Positions 1 to 9,562 are shown, counted from the stretch's first letter. The stretch is DNA of 64,000 nucleotides from Limobrevibacterium gyesilva (GCF_025989185.1 NZ_JAPDNT010000022.1:1-64000), one strand, 5' to 3'. Notes: a model not told the origin generated them from the letters alone. Numbers and translations: made by a program.

Positions 1-2
1 TC

Positions 3-776
3 TCCGGCCTGCGCGCGCTCGACCTCACCCGCGTCATCGCGGGTCCCGTCTGCGGCCGCGCGCTCGCCGCCCACGGCGCGGACGTGCTGCACATCACCGC
101 GCCGCATCTGCCTTCGATCGGCCCGCTGGTCAGCGACACCGGCCGCGGCAAGCGCTCCGCCCAGCTCGACCTGCGCGACCCCGCCGGCCGCGCCACCCTG
201 CGCCGGCTGCTGGCGGATGCCGACCTGTTCGTGCAGTCCTACCGCCCCGGCGCGCTGGCCGCCCACGGCTTCGGCCCCGAGGACGCCGCCGCCGCCCGCC
301 CGGGGCTTGTCTATGTCGCCCTGTCCGCCTACGGCCACACCGGCCCCTGGGCCGGGCGGCGCGGCTTCGATTCCCTGGTGCAGACCGCCAGCGGCTTCAA
401 CCACGCCGAGGCCGAGGCGGCCGGCGCCCCCGGCCAGCCGAAGCCGCTGCCCTGCCAGGCGCTGGACCACGCCTCCGGCTACCTGATGGCGTTCGGCGCG
501 CTCGCGGCCGTGCTGCGCCGGGCCGAGGAGGGTGGAAGCTGGCTGGTGCGCGTGTCGCTGGCCGGCACCGGGCGCTGGCTGCGCGGCCTCGGCCGGGTGC
601 CGAACGGCCTCGCCTGCCCCGATCCCGACCAGGACGCCGTGGCCGACCTGCTGGAGACCACCGACAGCGGCTTCGGCCGCCTCAACGCGATCCGCCACGC
701 CGCCGCGCTGAGCGAGACGCCGGCGCACTGGGCGCTGCCTTCGGTCCCGCTCGGCACCCACCCGGCGGCATGGTGA
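3..776 (+). CDS. CaiB/BaiF family CoA-transferase, 5'-truncated by window edge
   Basis: Family III CoA-transferases move CoA between acyl groups through an aspartyl-CoA intermediate in the cytoplasm. The open frame runs in from the window edge without a start. It begins with the family opening (LRALDLTRVIAGPVCGRALA), then ADVLHI, a GKRSAQLDL segment, and a 'YVALSAYGHTGPWAGRRGFD' stretch like those near the active site. 257 codons are visible. It is shorter than the usual ~400 residues at the C-terminus too, so this may be a half-length subgroup member. It is followed by rpmE on the same strand. Substrate cannot be told. Confidence 0.8.
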   Translation, partial: SGLRALDLTRVIAGPVCGRALAAHGADVLHITAPHLPSIGPLVSDTGRGKRSAQLDLRDPAGRATLRRLLADADLFVQSYRPGALAAHGFGPEDAAAARPGLVYVALSAYGHTGPWAGRRGFDSLVQTASGFNHAEAEAAGAPGQPKPLPCQALDHASGYLMAFGALAAVLRRAEEGGSWLVRVSLAGTGRWLRGLGRVPNGLACPDPDQDAVADLLETTDSGFGRLNAIRHAAALSETPAHWALPSVPLGTHPAAW

Positions 777-860
777 GCTTGCCTCCGCCGCCCCGCGTCG
801 CTATACGCCCCGCTTTGCCCGGGCGGTCGGATCGGCCGGGCCATCCAGCACAGGTGCGAC

Positions 861-1088
861 ATGAAGCCGGGCATCCACCCTGAATACCACGAGATCATCG
901 TCATCATGACCGATGGCACGACGTTCAAGACCCGCTCCTGCGCCGGCAAGCCCGGCGAGACGCTGCGGCTGGACATCGACCCGAAGTCGCACCCGGCCTG
1001 GACCGGCGTTCAGCGCATCATGGACACCGGCGGCCAGGTGGCGAAGTTCAACAAGAAGTTCGCGGGCATCGGCGCCAAGAAGGCCTGA
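861..1088 (+). CDS. rpmE: 50S ribosomal protein L31
   Basis: Structural protein of the large ribosomal subunit, 75 residues. The opening [12 protein letters not shown] and the SHPAWTG segment near residue 45 are typical of L31. Only one cysteine is visible (SCAG, around residue 27), and the CxxC zinc-binding pairs are absent, so this is the zinc-independent (C-minus) alphaproteobacterial form. A strong rho-independent terminator follows within 50 bases. Confidence 0.95.
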   Translation: MKPGIHPEYHEIIVIMTDGTTFKTRSCAGKPGETLRLDIDPKSHPAWTGVQRIMDTGGQVAKFNKKFAGIGAKKA

Positions 1089-1133
1089 GATCCGAACGAC
1101 CGCGCCGCCGCGCCGGCTGCGTGCTTTCTGCAG

Positions 1134-1167
1134 GCGCCGCCCCCTTGAACGGGGGGCGGCGCTTTCT
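1134..1167 (+). terminator. Rho-independent terminator after rpmE
   Basis: A GC-rich stem (gcgccgcccc paired with ggggcggcgc) with a six-base loop (ttgaac) is followed directly by tttctt. It sits 45 bases beyond the rpmE stop and separates it from the heat-shock gene. Confidence 0.85.
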
Positions 1168-1189
1168 TATTTCGGTAGCGTCCGGAGCG

Positions 1190-1273
1190 CCCTGCTGGGG
1201 TTCCGGGGCCTGAGCCGGGCCGGCCCATCAGGGCGGCCCACACTGGAAACCTTGCTCCTGCAGGAGGTTCGCA
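1190..1273 (+). promoter_or_regulatory. Possible ROSE-type RNA thermometer in hsp20 leader
   Basis: The leader directly before the hsp20 start carries a GC-rich inverted segment around 1214-1240 and then ttgctcctgcaggaggt (1252-1268). In it the Shine-Dalgarno aggagg is self-paired with the upstream gctcct. ROSE elements, known from alphaproteobacterial small heat-shock genes, mask the Shine-Dalgarno with a U(U/C)GCU strand, and ttgct is present here in the right place. The assignment is by motif only; no fold was computed. Confidence 0.45.
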
Positions 1274-1744
1274 ATGAACGCCCTCAATCTGTCCCCGTTG
1301 TTCCGCACCGCTATCGGTTTCGACCGGCTGGCGCGGCTGGCCGATTCCGCCGCCGCTTCGGCCAACGTGACCTATCCCCCCTACAACATCGAAAAGACCG
1401 GTGAGGACAGCTATCGCCTCACCATGGCCGTCGCCGGCTTCGGCCCGGACGACATCGAGCTGACGGTGAAGGACAACACCCTGCTCATCGCCGGCCAACC
1501 GTCCAACGAGGCCACGCAGACCGAGATCCTCTATCGCGGCATCGCCGGCCGCGCCTTCGAGCGCCGCTTCGTGCTCGCCGACCACATCGTCGTCGAAGGA
1601 GCGGACCTGCGAAACGGCCTGCTGCATGTCGGCCTGAAGCGCGTGGTGCCCGAGGCGCTGAAACCGCGCCGCATCCCCGTCGGCACCGCGCCGGTTGCGC
1701 CTGCGCTCGCCAACGACGCCCAGGCGCCCAGCCAGGCCGCGTAA
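1274..1744 (+). CDS. Small heat-shock protein, Hsp20/alpha-crystallin family
   Basis: ATP-independent holdase chaperone of 156 residues, IbpA-like. The alpha-crystallin domain spans about residues 35-130, from YPPYNIEKTGEDSYRLTMAV to the C-terminal sheet with GLLHVGLKR. The I-x-I/V-like tail (RRIPV, about residues 134-138) follows. The start is supported by aggagg six bases upstream. The gene is flanked by terminators on both sides, so it is monocistronic, and it may be heat-controlled at translation through its leader. Confidence 0.93.
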   Translation: MNALNLSPLFRTAIGFDRLARLADSAAASANVTYPPYNIEKTGEDSYRLTMAVAGFGPDDIELTVKDNTLLIAGQPSNEATQTEILYRGIAGRAFERRFVLADHIVVEGADLRNGLLHVGLKRVVPEALKPRRIPVGTAPVAPALANDAQAPSQAA

Positions 1745-1762
1745 CGGCCCGGATTCGTCGCG

Positions 1763-1790
1763 AAGGGGGCCGGGAACGTCCGGCCCCCTT
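1763..1790. terminator. Bidirectional hairpin terminator between convergent genes
   Basis: Perfect 11-base arms (aagggggccgg / ccggccccctt) around a six-base loop gaacgt lie 19 bases after the hsp20 stop and 14 bases before the stop of the convergent DUF1192 gene. The arms end in aa/tt, so it can work in both directions. Confidence 0.75.
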
Positions 1791-1803
1791 CTTCCGTACC
1801 CGC

Positions 1804-2001
1804 TCAGCCGGGCGGCTTGCGGAAGAACGCGTCCGCCGCGCTGCGGTGATGCTGCTTGCGGGCGATCTCCGCCTCCACCCGCGCGATCTCCGTCTGCAGC
1901 TCCACGATATATTCGCACAGCTCCTCGACTCCCATCAGGTCCAGCACCGGCGGCTGCAGCCGGGCGCGCTTCGGCCGCGGCAGGTCGTCTTCGGTGACCA
2001 T
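1804..2001 (-). CDS. DUF1192 family small protein
   Basis: A 65-residue protein matching the alphaproteobacterial DUF1192 family. It has an acidic-basic N-terminus (MVTEDDLPRPKRA), the segment LMGVEELCEYIVELQTEIAR with a heptad pattern predicting a short coiled coil, and a basic tail. Function unknown. The start at 2001 gives the family's usual length and the canonical MVTEDD opening; a longer in-frame extension upstream is proline/arginine noise. Divergent from the DUF1013 gene, with about 165 bases between them. Confidence 0.82.
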   Translation of the reverse strand: MVTEDDLPRPKRARLQPPVLDLMGVEELCEYIVELQTEIARVEAEIARKQHHRSAADAFFRKPPG

Positions 2002-2165
2002 CGTCGTTTTTCTCCATTTCCGTTCGTCAGGGCAGTGTTGCGCGGCTTGACCCAAATGGGGGTCGAGGTCCATATGCCCGGCTTTCCCGCAATCCTCGCC
2101 GGCTGCCCTTGCGGGACACGAGTGGCCGCCCGGGGACCTGCCCAGGGATGTGAAGGTAAAACGAT

Positions 2166-2744
2166 ATGACACTCCCGCTGATGCCGAAGGCCACCGCCGT
2201 GTGGCTGATCGAAAAGACCGCCCTGACCTTCACCCAGATCGCGGATTTCTGCGGCATGCATCCGCTCGAGGTCCAGGCGATCGCCGATGGCGAAGTGGCG
2301 CAGGGCATCGTCGGCTACGACCCCGTGGCCAACAGCCAGCTGACCGCGGCCGAGATCAAGCGCTGCGAGGCGGATCCGAACCTGCGGCTGAAGCTGCTGC
2401 CCACCACCCTGCCGCCGCCGAAGCGCTCCAAGGGTGCGCGCTACACCCCCGTGGCCAAGCGCAACGACCGCCCGGACGGCATCGCCTTCCTGCTGCGCAA
2501 CTATCCGCAGCTCAGCGAGGTGCAGATCGCCAAGCTGATGGGCACCACGAAGGACACCATCCAGAAAGTGCGCGACCGCACCCACTGGAACTCGCCCAAC
2601 ATCAAGCCGCGCGACCCCGTGATCCTCGGCCTGTGCAGCCAGACCGACCTGAACGCCATGGTCACGCAGGCGAACGAGCGCCTGGCGCGCGAGGGTCACG
2701 CCGTCCCGCCGCTGCCGTCACCCGAGGCCGACGAGGCCGCCTGA
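2166..2744 (+). CDS. DUF1013 protein, TrcR-type cell-cycle regulator
   Basis: A 192-residue DUF1013 protein, a family largely confined to alphaproteobacteria. The Caulobacter member is known as TrcR, a transcription factor linked to cell-cycle genes. Two helix-turn-helix-like stretches are visible: KTALTFTQIADFCGMHPLEV near residues 17-36, and a second around QIAKLMGTTKDTIQKVRDR near 121-140. Both are highly characteristic. The C-terminal tail is acidic and low-complexity. The family call is firm; the regulatory role here is by family only. Confidence 0.88.
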   Translation: MTLPLMPKATAVWLIEKTALTFTQIADFCGMHPLEVQAIADGEVAQGIVGYDPVANSQLTAAEIKRCEADPNLRLKLLPTTLPPPKRSKGARYTPVAKRNDRPDGIAFLLRNYPQLSEVQIAKLMGTTKDTIQKVRDRTHWNSPNIKPRDPVILGLCSQTDLNAMVTQANERLAREGHAVPPLPSPEADEAA

Positions 2745-2812
2745 CCGTCGCGGCCGGTCAGGCACCCTCGGCCGTGGGAAGATGTGGCGAAATGCGGGGC
2801 GCGCGGATCGCG

Positions 2813-2992
2813 TCAGTGCCGTGGCCCGGCCTGCCTCAGCCGTTCCATTTCCTCCTTCAGTCGCAGCTTCTCGAGCTTGAGCTTGGAAAGCATCTCGGCA
2901 TCGGGGCGGGGACGCTGGTCTTCCTCGGCGATCCGGGATTCCAGGCTGGCATGCCGGATTTTCAGGCTCTCGAGGCGGGACTGCAGTCTCAT
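2813..2992 (-). CDS. YdcH (DUF465) family small protein
   Basis: A 59-residue, highly charged helical protein of the YdcH type: it opens MRLQSRLESLKIRHASLESR and ends with a LSKLKLEKLRLKEEMERL helix, giving a predicted hairpin of two coiled-coil helices. Function unknown. The upstream in-frame extension lacks this character, so the ATG at 2992 is preferred. It faces away from a second YdcH gene at 3196, making a divergent pair of paralogues. Confidence 0.8.
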   Translation of the reverse strand: MRLQSRLESLKIRHASLESRIAEEDQRPRPDAEMLSKLKLEKLRLKEEMERLRQAGPRH

Positions 2993-3195
2993 GGGGCCTC
3001 CTGTTCTGGCATATCGTCCGCCGGTCCGGAAGCGGCCGGCGCGGGCTCGGTGTCCGATACCGTACCAATACATGGGTACGCGATCGGCGACGGCAACTCT
3101 ACGCGCATTCGCGTGACCGGTGCACGCGGACTCGCGGCACCGTCCGCGCCCGCGGATCGTGGCGGCGCTCCGGGCGCGCGTGGTAGAAGGCGCCC

Positions 3196-3399
3196 ATGCT
3201 GACCGATCGCGACTCACTGCTGCGCAAGCTGCATGAACTGCGGAGCGAACACCGAGACCTGGACACCGTCATCGCCCGCCTCGTCGAGGCCGGCCCGGTG
3301 GACCAGTTGCACCTGCAGCGCCTGAAGAAGCGCAAGCTGCTTCTGAAAGACGAGATCTCCTGGCTGGAATCCCGCCTCATCCCCGACAGCATCGCCTAG
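3196..3399 (+). CDS. YdcH (DUF465) family small protein
   Basis: A 67-residue YdcH-type protein. Its two amphipathic helices ([20 protein letters not shown] and [20 protein letters not shown]) and the LKKRKLxLKDEI signature are typical of the family. Function unknown. It ends 11 bases before purE on the same strand, so it may share its transcript. Such small genes next to purE occur in related alphaproteobacteria. Confidence 0.82.
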   Translation: MLTDRDSLLRKLHELRSEHRDLDTVIARLVEAGPVDQLHLQRLKKRKLLLKDEISWLESRLIPDSIA

Positions 3400-3410
3400 G
3401 CCCGTTCACG

Positions 3411-3911
3411 ATGACCAAACCGCCGCTGGTGGGAATCATCATGGGCAGCCAGTCCGACTGGCCGACCATGCGCCACACCGCCGAATACCTCGACCGCCTG
3501 GGCGTCCCCTACGAGACCCGCATCGTCTCCGCCCACCGCACCCCCGACCGGCTGGCCGAATACGCCAAGGCCGCACGGGGCCGCGGCCTGCGCATCATCG
3601 TCGCCGGCGCCGGCGGCGCCGCCCACCTGCCTGGCATGGCCGCCGCCTTCACGCCGCTGCCGGTGTTTGGCGTTCCCGTGGAAAGCCATGCGCTCAAGGG
3701 CATGGATTCATTGCTTTCCATCGTGCAGATGCCGGCCGGCATCCCGGTCGGCGCCCTGGCCATTGGCCGCGCCGGCGCGGTCAACGCCGCCCTGCTCGCC
3801 GCCGCCGTCCTCGCCACCACCGACCCCGCTCTGGCCGACCGGCTCGACGCCCTGCGCGCCGAGCAGACCGAAGCGGTGGCCGAACAGCCCGTGGACACCC
3901 CCCCGGCATGA
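3411..3911 (+). CDS. purE: N5-carboxyaminoimidazole ribonucleotide mutase PurE
   Basis: Converts N5-CAIR to CAIR in de novo purine synthesis. Its 166 residues fit a class I PurE. The substrate-binding motif GSQSDWPTM (12-20), the SAHRTPDR segment (40-47) with the catalytic histidine, and the glycine-rich [11 protein letters not shown] region are all intact. Its stop overlaps the purK start by four bases (ATGA), so the two products are translationally coupled and act in sequence. Confidence 0.96.
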   Translation: MTKPPLVGIIMGSQSDWPTMRHTAEYLDRLGVPYETRIVSAHRTPDRLAEYAKAARGRGLRIIVAGAGGAAHLPGMAAAFTPLPVFGVPVESHALKGMDSLLSIVQMPAGIPVGALAIGRAGAVNAALLAAAVLATTDPALADRLDALRAEQTEAVAEQPVDTPPA

Positions 3912-5098
3912 CCCGGCCGCTCGCTTCCGTTCCGCTGGCCGACGCCGCCCCCCGCCGCAACGGCGCGATCGGCCCCAATGGCGTCATCGGCATCGTCGGC
4001 GGCGGCCAGCTCGGCCGCATGTCGGCGCTGGCCGCGGCGCGCCTGGGCTATCGCTGCCACATCCTCACGCCCGAGCCGGACAGCCCGGCCGCCCAGGTCT
4101 GCGACGGCATCACCCTCGGCGACTACGAAGACCCGCAGGCGATCTGCGACTTCGCCGCCCGCGTCGACGTCATCACCTTCGAGTTCGAGAATGTCAGCGC
4201 CGAAGGGCTCGACCTGCTGGCCGCGCTGAAGCCCGTGCGCCCCGCGCCCGCCGTGCTGCGCATTAGCCAGGACCGCATCGCCGAGAAATCCTTCCTCAAC
4301 GGTGCCGGCGTGCCCACCGCCCCGTGGCGCCCGGTGGAAACCCTGGCCGAGCTGCAGGCGGCCGCGGCCGAGCTCGGCCTGCCGGCGATCCTCAAGACCA
4401 GCCGCCTGGGCTATGACGGCAAGGGCCAGGCGCTGCTGCGCAGCCCCGCCGACCTCGCCGCCGCCTTCGAAGCACTGTCTCCCAAACCATTGATCCTGGA
4501 AGGTTTCGTCGACTTCGCCTGCGAGATCAGCGTGCTCGTGGCACGCGGCACGGACGGCACCACCGTGCCCTTCGACACCGTCGAGAACAGCCACCGCGAC
4601 CACATCCTGGACCTGACCTACGCCCCCGCCCGCATCCCGGACGCCACCGCCGAAGCCTCCCAGGCGATGGCGCGGCGGGTGGCGGAGGGGCTGGACCTCG
4701 TCGGCCTGCTCGCGGTCGAGATGTTCGTCGCCGCCGATGGCCGGGTGCTCGCCAACGAGATCGCGCCGCGCCCGCACAATTCCGGCCACTGGACCATCGA
4801 CGCCTGCCCCGCCAGCCAGTTCGAGCAGCATATCCGCGCTGTCGCTGGCCTGCCGCTGCTGCCGGCGGTGCGGCACTCCGATGCGGTGATGAAGAACCTG
4901 GTGGGCCCCGAGGAGACCGCGCTGTGGCCGCAGATCGTGGCCACCCCCGGCCTGATCCCGCATCTCTATGGCAAGGCCGAAGCCCGCCCCGGCCGCAAGA
5001 TGGGCCACGTCACCCGGTTGTTCCCGCGCGGCGCCCTTCCCGGCCCCTTCGCCGTCGCCGCCGCCCTCGGCCCGCTGGCACCGACTCCGGAAGACTAG
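3908..5098 (+). CDS. purK: N5-carboxyaminoimidazole ribonucleotide synthase PurK
   Basis: ATP-grasp enzyme that carboxylates AIR with bicarbonate to N5-CAIR, the substrate of PurE. 396 residues. The N-terminal [14 protein letters not shown] (about 21-34), the ATP-grasp glycine loop around [12 protein letters not shown], and the metal-binding [13 protein letters not shown] stretch near residue 285 are conserved. Overlaps purE by four bases. The N-terminus carries about 18 extra residues before the Rossmann-like core. Confidence 0.96.
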   Translation: MTRPLASVPLADAAPRRNGAIGPNGVIGIVGGGQLGRMSALAAARLGYRCHILTPEPDSPAAQVCDGITLGDYEDPQAICDFAARVDVITFEFENVSAEGLDLLAALKPVRPAPAVLRISQDRIAEKSFLNGAGVPTAPWRPVETLAELQAAAAELGLPAILKTSRLGYDGKGQALLRSPADLAAAFEALSPKPLILEGFVDFACEISVLVARGTDGTTVPFDTVENSHRDHILDLTYAPARIPDATAEASQAMARRVAEGLDLVGLLAVEMFVAADGRVLANEIAPRPHNSGHWTIDACPASQFEQHIRAVAGLPLLPAVRHSDAVMKNLVGPEETALWPQIVATPGLIPHLYGKAEARPGRKMGHVTRLFPRGALPGPFAVAAALGPLAPTPED

Positions 5099-5107
5099 AA
5101 TTTCGCA

Positions 5108-5692
5108 TTAACAGCGGCTTGCAGCACCCAGCAGCATCCGCGACGCAGCCGCGACGCAGCGTTCGAACACGGACAGATCGACCCAGCGCGCGGCCGCCGG
5201 CACCTCTGCCGCGAACAACGCCCCGCCCGACGCCAGCACGGCGCCGTCGATCATCAGGTTGTCGGCCAACCCGAACGCCTCGATCAGCAGCCCCTCGTCG
5301 TCGCGCCACGCCCCGTCCACCCCGCGCCGCCCGCCGCCCACGAAGGCCCGCGTGCGCTCGGTGAACAACGCCGCCGTGTTCGACCACCCGAACACCGGCC
5401 GGCCCAGCGCGCGCATGAAACCCACCTCGAACACCGTCCCGGCATCGGCACTCGGTCCGCGAAACGGCGTCAGATTGGCGATCACGGCAGCGGCCCTGCG
5501 AATATGCGCCTCGTTGCACAGCGCGATCCGCCGCGCCGCGCCCAAGCCCGCCCACGCCGACGGCTCGCCCTCCAGGCAATCCAGCGGCGAGACGCCGCGC
5601 AGCCCGTGGCGCGCGCACACCGCCTTCAGCGCCGCCGCCCGCCCGGCCGCGTCCGGCAGGAAGACATCAGGACCAGCCAGATAGACCCGCAT
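5108..5692 (-). CDS. Nucleoside 2-deoxyribosyltransferase family protein
   Basis: A 194-residue protein of the nucleoside 2-deoxyribosyltransferase fold, which exchanges bases on 2'-deoxynucleosides or hydrolyses N-glycosidic bonds. It opens MRVYLAGPDVFLPDA, the typical YLAGP nucleotide-binding start. It contains an NLTPFRGPSADAGTVFEVGF segment in which D and E match the active-site pair. The ATG at 5692 is chosen because the fold begins there. It converges on purK with only nine bases between stops. Exact substrate unknown. Confidence 0.82.
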   Translation of the reverse strand: MRVYLAGPDVFLPDAAGRAAALKAVCARHGLRGVSPLDCLEGEPSAWAGLGAARRIALCNEAHIRRAAAVIANLTPFRGPSADAGTVFEVGFMRALGRPVFGWSNTAALFTERTRAFVGGGRRGVDGAWRDDEGLLIEAFGLADNLMIDGAVLASGGALFAAEVPAAARWVDLSVFERCVAAASRMLLGAASRC

Positions 5693-5768
5693 CCGCGAAG
5701 CCTGCCCGCTCCGGCGCGGGAAAGGAAGCAAGGCGGCGGGACGATCGGCCTGCGTGCCTCCGCGAGAT

Positions 5769-8048
5769 CTACGCCGCCTGGGCCTGCAGCATGCCGCGGA
5801 TCAGGCTGGTGCTCTGGTCGAGTTCGGTTTCGAGGCCTTGCAAGGCGGCGGCGGCGCCGCCCAGGTCAGCGGCGCCGGCCAGGGCCATGACCCGGCGCAT
5901 GCGCCGCTCCACGGCGGTGAACCCGTAGCTGCCGGCCATGCCGGCGAGCGCGTGGGCGGCGCTGATGGCCGCCGCGGCGTCACCCATGGCCAGTGTCATC
6001 TTGAGCGGGTCCAGGCGGGCGTGGATATCCGTCAGACATTGCTCGACCAGGGTGGCGAACAGGCCGGACGGCAGGCCGCGCTGCAGCTCCGCCAGATGCG
6101 CGGCATCGACCAGCCCGCAGCCGGCGATCCCGTTCGGGATGAACGGCGCCGCCGACGGCGGCGCGGCGGCCGGTCCGATCGTCCGGGCCAGCATGTCGAA
6201 CAGCTCAGCCGGGCGCAGCGGCTTGGCCAGGATCGCGGCGACGCCCAGATCCAGGCAACACGCGACATCGGCCTGGGTGGCGCTGCCGGTGAGGACGATC
6301 ACCGGCACCTGGCCCGCAGGCGCCGGCAAGGCACGGATGCGCCCCACCGCCTCGCAGCCGGCGACGCCCGGCATGTTGAGGTCCATGAGCACCAGGTCGT
6401 AGGGGCGGTGCGTCACCAGGCGCACGGCCTCGGCCCCGGAGTCCGCGGTGTCCACCCGGTGCCCCTCGCGCCGCAGCAGGGCCGCGGTCAGCAGCCGGTT
6501 GGTGGCGATGTCCTCGACCAGAAGCACGGCGGCGCGGCGCAGCCGGGCCATCGGCGCCGGCCGCGCCACCGGGTTCGCCGGCGCGTCGGCCAGCGGCAGG
6601 ACGAGCCAGAATTCGTTGCCGTCGCCCAGGCCGTCGCCAGCGTCGGCCGCACAGCCGGCGAGGCCGATCTTTCCACCCATCAGCCCCGCCAGCCGCTCGC
6701 AGATGGCCAGCCCCAGGCCGGTGCCGGGCGCCCCCGCGTTCACCGCATCGTCCAGCCGCACGAAGGGCTGGAACAGCTGCGCCGCCTGCGCCTCGGCGAT
6801 GCGCGGCCCCTGGTCGCGCACGGCCAGCCGCACCCCCGGCTGCCCAGCCAACGGCACCATTGCCGCACGCAGCAAGACCACGCCGGGCCGCGAGAACTTG
6901 GCCGCGTTGCTGACGAAGTTCATCACCACCTGCCGCAGCCGGCCGGCGTCGGCGAACAGCAGCACCGGCACGTCCGCGGCCACGTCAAGCTGCAGCCGCA
7001 CGCCGCGCGCGGCCGCTGGCGCGCGGAACATGCCGCACACCGCGGCCAGCAGCGGGCGCAGCTCGAACTCCGTGGGGCGCAGCTCCAGCCGCCCGGCATC
7101 CATCTTCGACAGATCGAGAATGTCGTTGACGAGGTCCAGCAAGGTGTCGCCGGCCTGGCGCGCGGTGTCGGCCAGCCGGCGCTGCGCGTCCGACAGGCCC
7201 TCCTCCTCCAGCAGCGCCAGGCTGCTGATCACGGCGTTCAGCGGCACCCGGATCTCATGGCTGACCATGGCCAGGGCCTGCGCCTTCTGCTCCAGCGCCG
7301 CCTCGCGTGCCCGGCGGGCCTCGCGCCGGGCCGCCTCGGCCTGCTTGCGGGCGGTGATGTCGGTGTAGAACGTCACGATCCCGCCGCCCGGCAGCGCGGC
7401 GCGGCGCAGCTCCACCGACCGCCCATCGGGGCGCAGCCGCTCGGCGACGCCGATGCCGGCGTAGCTGCGCATCAGCGCGATCCGCCGTTTCACCTCGGCT
7501 TCCAGCGCCTCGGTGCCGTCCAGTGGCCCGAACTCGCCCAGGCGGGCCTGGGCCCGGACCATCTCTTCCATCGTCACGCCGGGGCGCAGGATCTCCCGCG
7601 GCACGCCGGTCAGTTCGGGGTAGCGGTCGTTCCATTGCACCAGGCGCAGATCGGCATCGACCATCATCACGCCGTCGGCCATGGCGGACAGCGTCACCTG
7701 CAGCAGCGCGGCCTTCGCCTCGGCGCGGGCGGTCCCGTCCTGCGCCATCTGCAGCTCCCGCCGGCGCGCACCGCGCGCTTCGCGGAACAGCAGCAGCGCG
7801 CCGGCCGTCGCCATCCCCAGGCCCAGCAGCGTCACCAGCGAGGAGGCCGCACCTGGCGGCTCGGGGATCGTGGCCGATCCCTCTGCGGGCCAGGATCGCG
7901 GATGCTGCTCGGACTCCGCGATCAGCGCCGCCGATACGCCGGCGACCACCAGGCCCAGGACGAGCACAAGGCGCATGCGTCCGGTCACTGCGACTGTGCC
8001 GGAACGATGGGGGCTTGGGCCGCCAAGGAAGGGAGTGTGACCTGTCAT
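5769..8048 (-). CDS. Hybrid sensor histidine kinase with PAS, REC and Hpt domains
   Basis: A 759-residue membrane-bound hybrid kinase. Two membrane segments (about 26-45 and 68-88) frame a short periplasmic loop. A PAS-like sensor (about 112-235) follows, then HisKA with phospho-His264 in SHEIRVPLNAV, and a HATPase with N-box NFVSNAAKF and GTGLGLAI. The receiver has phospho-Asp near 556 in DLVLMDLNMPG, and a C-terminal Hpt has His near 699 in HALAGMAGSYGF. All phosphorelay residues are present. An alternative start at 7976 (MRLVLVLG) is possible. No partner regulator is adjacent, and the ligand is unknown. Confidence 0.92.
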   Translation of the reverse strand: MTGHTPFLGGPSPHRSGTVAVTGRMRLVLVLGLVVAGVSAALIAESEQHPRSWPAEGSATIPEPPGAASSLVTLLGLGMATAGALLLFREARGARRRELQMAQDGTARAEAKAALLQVTLSAMADGVMMVDADLRLVQWNDRYPELTGVPREILRPGVTMEEMVRAQARLGEFGPLDGTEALEAEVKRRIALMRSYAGIGVAERLRPDGRSVELRRAALPGGGIVTFYTDITARKQAEAARREARRAREAALEQKAQALAMVSHEIRVPLNAVISSLALLEEEGLSDAQRRLADTARQAGDTLLDLVNDILDLSKMDAGRLELRPTEFELRPLLAAVCGMFRAPAAARGVRLQLDVAADVPVLLFADAGRLRQVVMNFVSNAAKFSRPGVVLLRAAMVPLAGQPGVRLAVRDQGPRIAEAQAAQLFQPFVRLDDAVNAGAPGTGLGLAICERLAGLMGGKIGLAGCAADAGDGLGDGNEFWLVLPLADAPANPVARPAPMARLRRAAVLLVEDIATNRLLTAALLRREGHRVDTADSGAEAVRLVTHRPYDLVLMDLNMPGVAGCEAVGRIRALPAPAGQVPVIVLTGSATQADVACCLDLGVAAILAKPLRPAELFDMLARTIGPAAAPPSAAPFIPNGIAGCGLVDAAHLAELQRGLPSGLFATLVEQCLTDIHARLDPLKMTLAMGDAAAAISAAHALAGMAGSYGFTAVERRMRRVMALAGAADLGGAAAALQGLETELDQSTSLIRGMLQAQAA

Positions 8049-8287
8049 GAACGGCGCCGAGTCTGCGCCGCCCGATGTTAATGCTCCCTTTGGATTCTAT
8101 CCGGGTACCGGGAATATCCGCAACCTGGAATGGATCGCACGCCCCCGCCGCTGCAACCTGGGCGGCCCCCGTCACGATCCGGCGGCGGCATGAACAACCC
8201 GCCGCGTTTGCGCCCGCAGCCTCGCGTGGCCGCGGCTTGCCGCGCCGATGCCGGGATGCTTATGTCCGGCCGCACATCGCACGAACG

Positions 8288-8304
8288 GGCCGCAACGTGC
8301 GGCC
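8288..8304. promoter_or_regulatory. Short palindrome upstream of icd
   Basis: Perfect 7-base arms (ggccgca / tgcggcc) with a three-base spacer lie 24 bases before the icd start codon. This could be a leader hairpin or an operator. The 279-base gap between the kinase and icd holds nothing else recognisable. Confidence 0.3.
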
Positions 8305-8327
8305 GCGCAAGCTTTCAAGAGGTCGGA

Positions 8328-9545
8328 ATGGCGAAAATCAAGGTGAAGACCCCTGTGGTCGAGCTCGACGGGGACGAGATGACCCGGATCATCTGGGGCT
8401 TCATCAAGGAGAAGCTGATCCTGCCCTATCTCGACATCGACCTGAAATATTACGATCTCGGCATCGAGTACCGCGACCAGACCGACGACCAGGTGACGGT
8501 GGACGCCGCCCACGCCATCAAGCAGTACGGCGTCGGCGTGAAATGCGCCACCATCACGCCGGACGAGGCGCGCGTGGCCGAGTTCAAGCTGAAGAAGATG
8601 TGGCGCAGCCCGAACGGCACCATCCGCAACATCCTCGACGGCACGATCTTCCGCGAGCCGATCATCTGCAGCAACGTGCCGCGCCTGGTGGGGCACTGGT
8701 CGCAGCCCATCGTCATCGGCCGCCACGCCTATGGCGACATCTACCGCGCCACCGAGACCAAGATCCCCGGCCCCGGCAAGGTGACCCTGAACTACCAGCC
8801 GGCCGACGGCGGCCCGCTGCAGGTGATGGACGTGTTCGACTTCAAGGGCCCGGGCGTGGCCATGGGCATGCACAACACCAAGGCCTCGATCGAGGGCTTC
8901 GCGCGCGCCAGCTTCAACTACGGCCTGCAGCGCAAGTATCCGGTGTACCTGTCCACCAAGAACACCATCCTCAAGGCCTATGACGGCATGTTCAAGGACG
9001 TGTTCCAGGACATCTTCGACGCCGAGTTCAAGGCCCGGTTCGATGCCCTCGGCCTGACCTACGAGCACCGCCTGATCGACGACATGGTCGCCAGCGCGCT
9101 GAAGTGGAACGGCGGCTACGTGTGGGCCTGCAAGAACTACGACGGCGACGTGGAAAGCGACGTGGTGGCCCAGGGCTTCGGCTCGCTTGGCCTCATGACC
9201 AGCGTGCTGATGAGCCCGGACGGCAAGACGGTGGAGAGCGAGGCCGCGCACGGCACCGTCACCCGCCACTATCGCGAGCACCAGAAGGGCCGCGAGACCA
9301 GCACCAACCCGATCGCCTCGATCTTCGCCTGGACCCGCGGCCTGATCTATCGCGGCAAGTTCGACAACACCCCCGACGTCACCGCCTTCGCCGAGACGCT
9401 GGAGCGCGTCTGCATCGAGACGGTGGAGAGCGGCCACATGACCAAGGACCTGGCCGTGCTGATCTCCAAGGACCAGAAGTGGCTGAACACGCAGGACTTC
9501 CTCGCCAAGATCGACGAGAACCTGCAGAAGGCCATGGCCGCCTGA
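8328..9545 (+). CDS. icd: NADP-dependent isocitrate dehydrogenase
   Basis: TCA-cycle enzyme that oxidatively decarboxylates isocitrate to 2-oxoglutarate with NADP. 405 residues, the eukaryote-like homodimeric class typical of alphaproteobacteria. The opening [37 protein letters not shown] (substrate loop), the metal-binding [20 protein letters not shown] region and the cofactor region [11 protein letters not shown] are intact. The ATG at 8328 is chosen over upstream starts because this is the conserved N-terminus. It is followed after 17 bases by an MFS gene. Confidence 0.97.
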   Translation: MAKIKVKTPVVELDGDEMTRIIWGFIKEKLILPYLDIDLKYYDLGIEYRDQTDDQVTVDAAHAIKQYGVGVKCATITPDEARVAEFKLKKMWRSPNGTIRNILDGTIFREPIICSNVPRLVGHWSQPIVIGRHAYGDIYRATETKIPGPGKVTLNYQPADGGPLQVMDVFDFKGPGVAMGMHNTKASIEGFARASFNYGLQRKYPVYLSTKNTILKAYDGMFKDVFQDIFDAEFKARFDALGLTYEHRLIDDMVASALKWNGGYVWACKNYDGDVESDVVAQGFGSLGLMTSVLMSPDGKTVESEAAHGTVTRHYREHQKGRETSTNPIASIFAWTRGLIYRGKFDNTPDVTAFAETLERVCIETVESGHMTKDLAVLISKDQKWLNTQDFLAKIDENLQKAMAA

Positions 9546-9562
9546 GCACTGTTGCGGGTCGC

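Noticed and set aside
3509-5008. 499-codon minus-strand open frame opposite purE-purK
   Set aside because: Antisense to two certain genes; no recognisable motif.
5754-8081. 775-codon plus-strand open frame across the histidine kinase
   Set aside because: Shadow of the kinase gene on the other strand; no domain pattern and no ribosome site.
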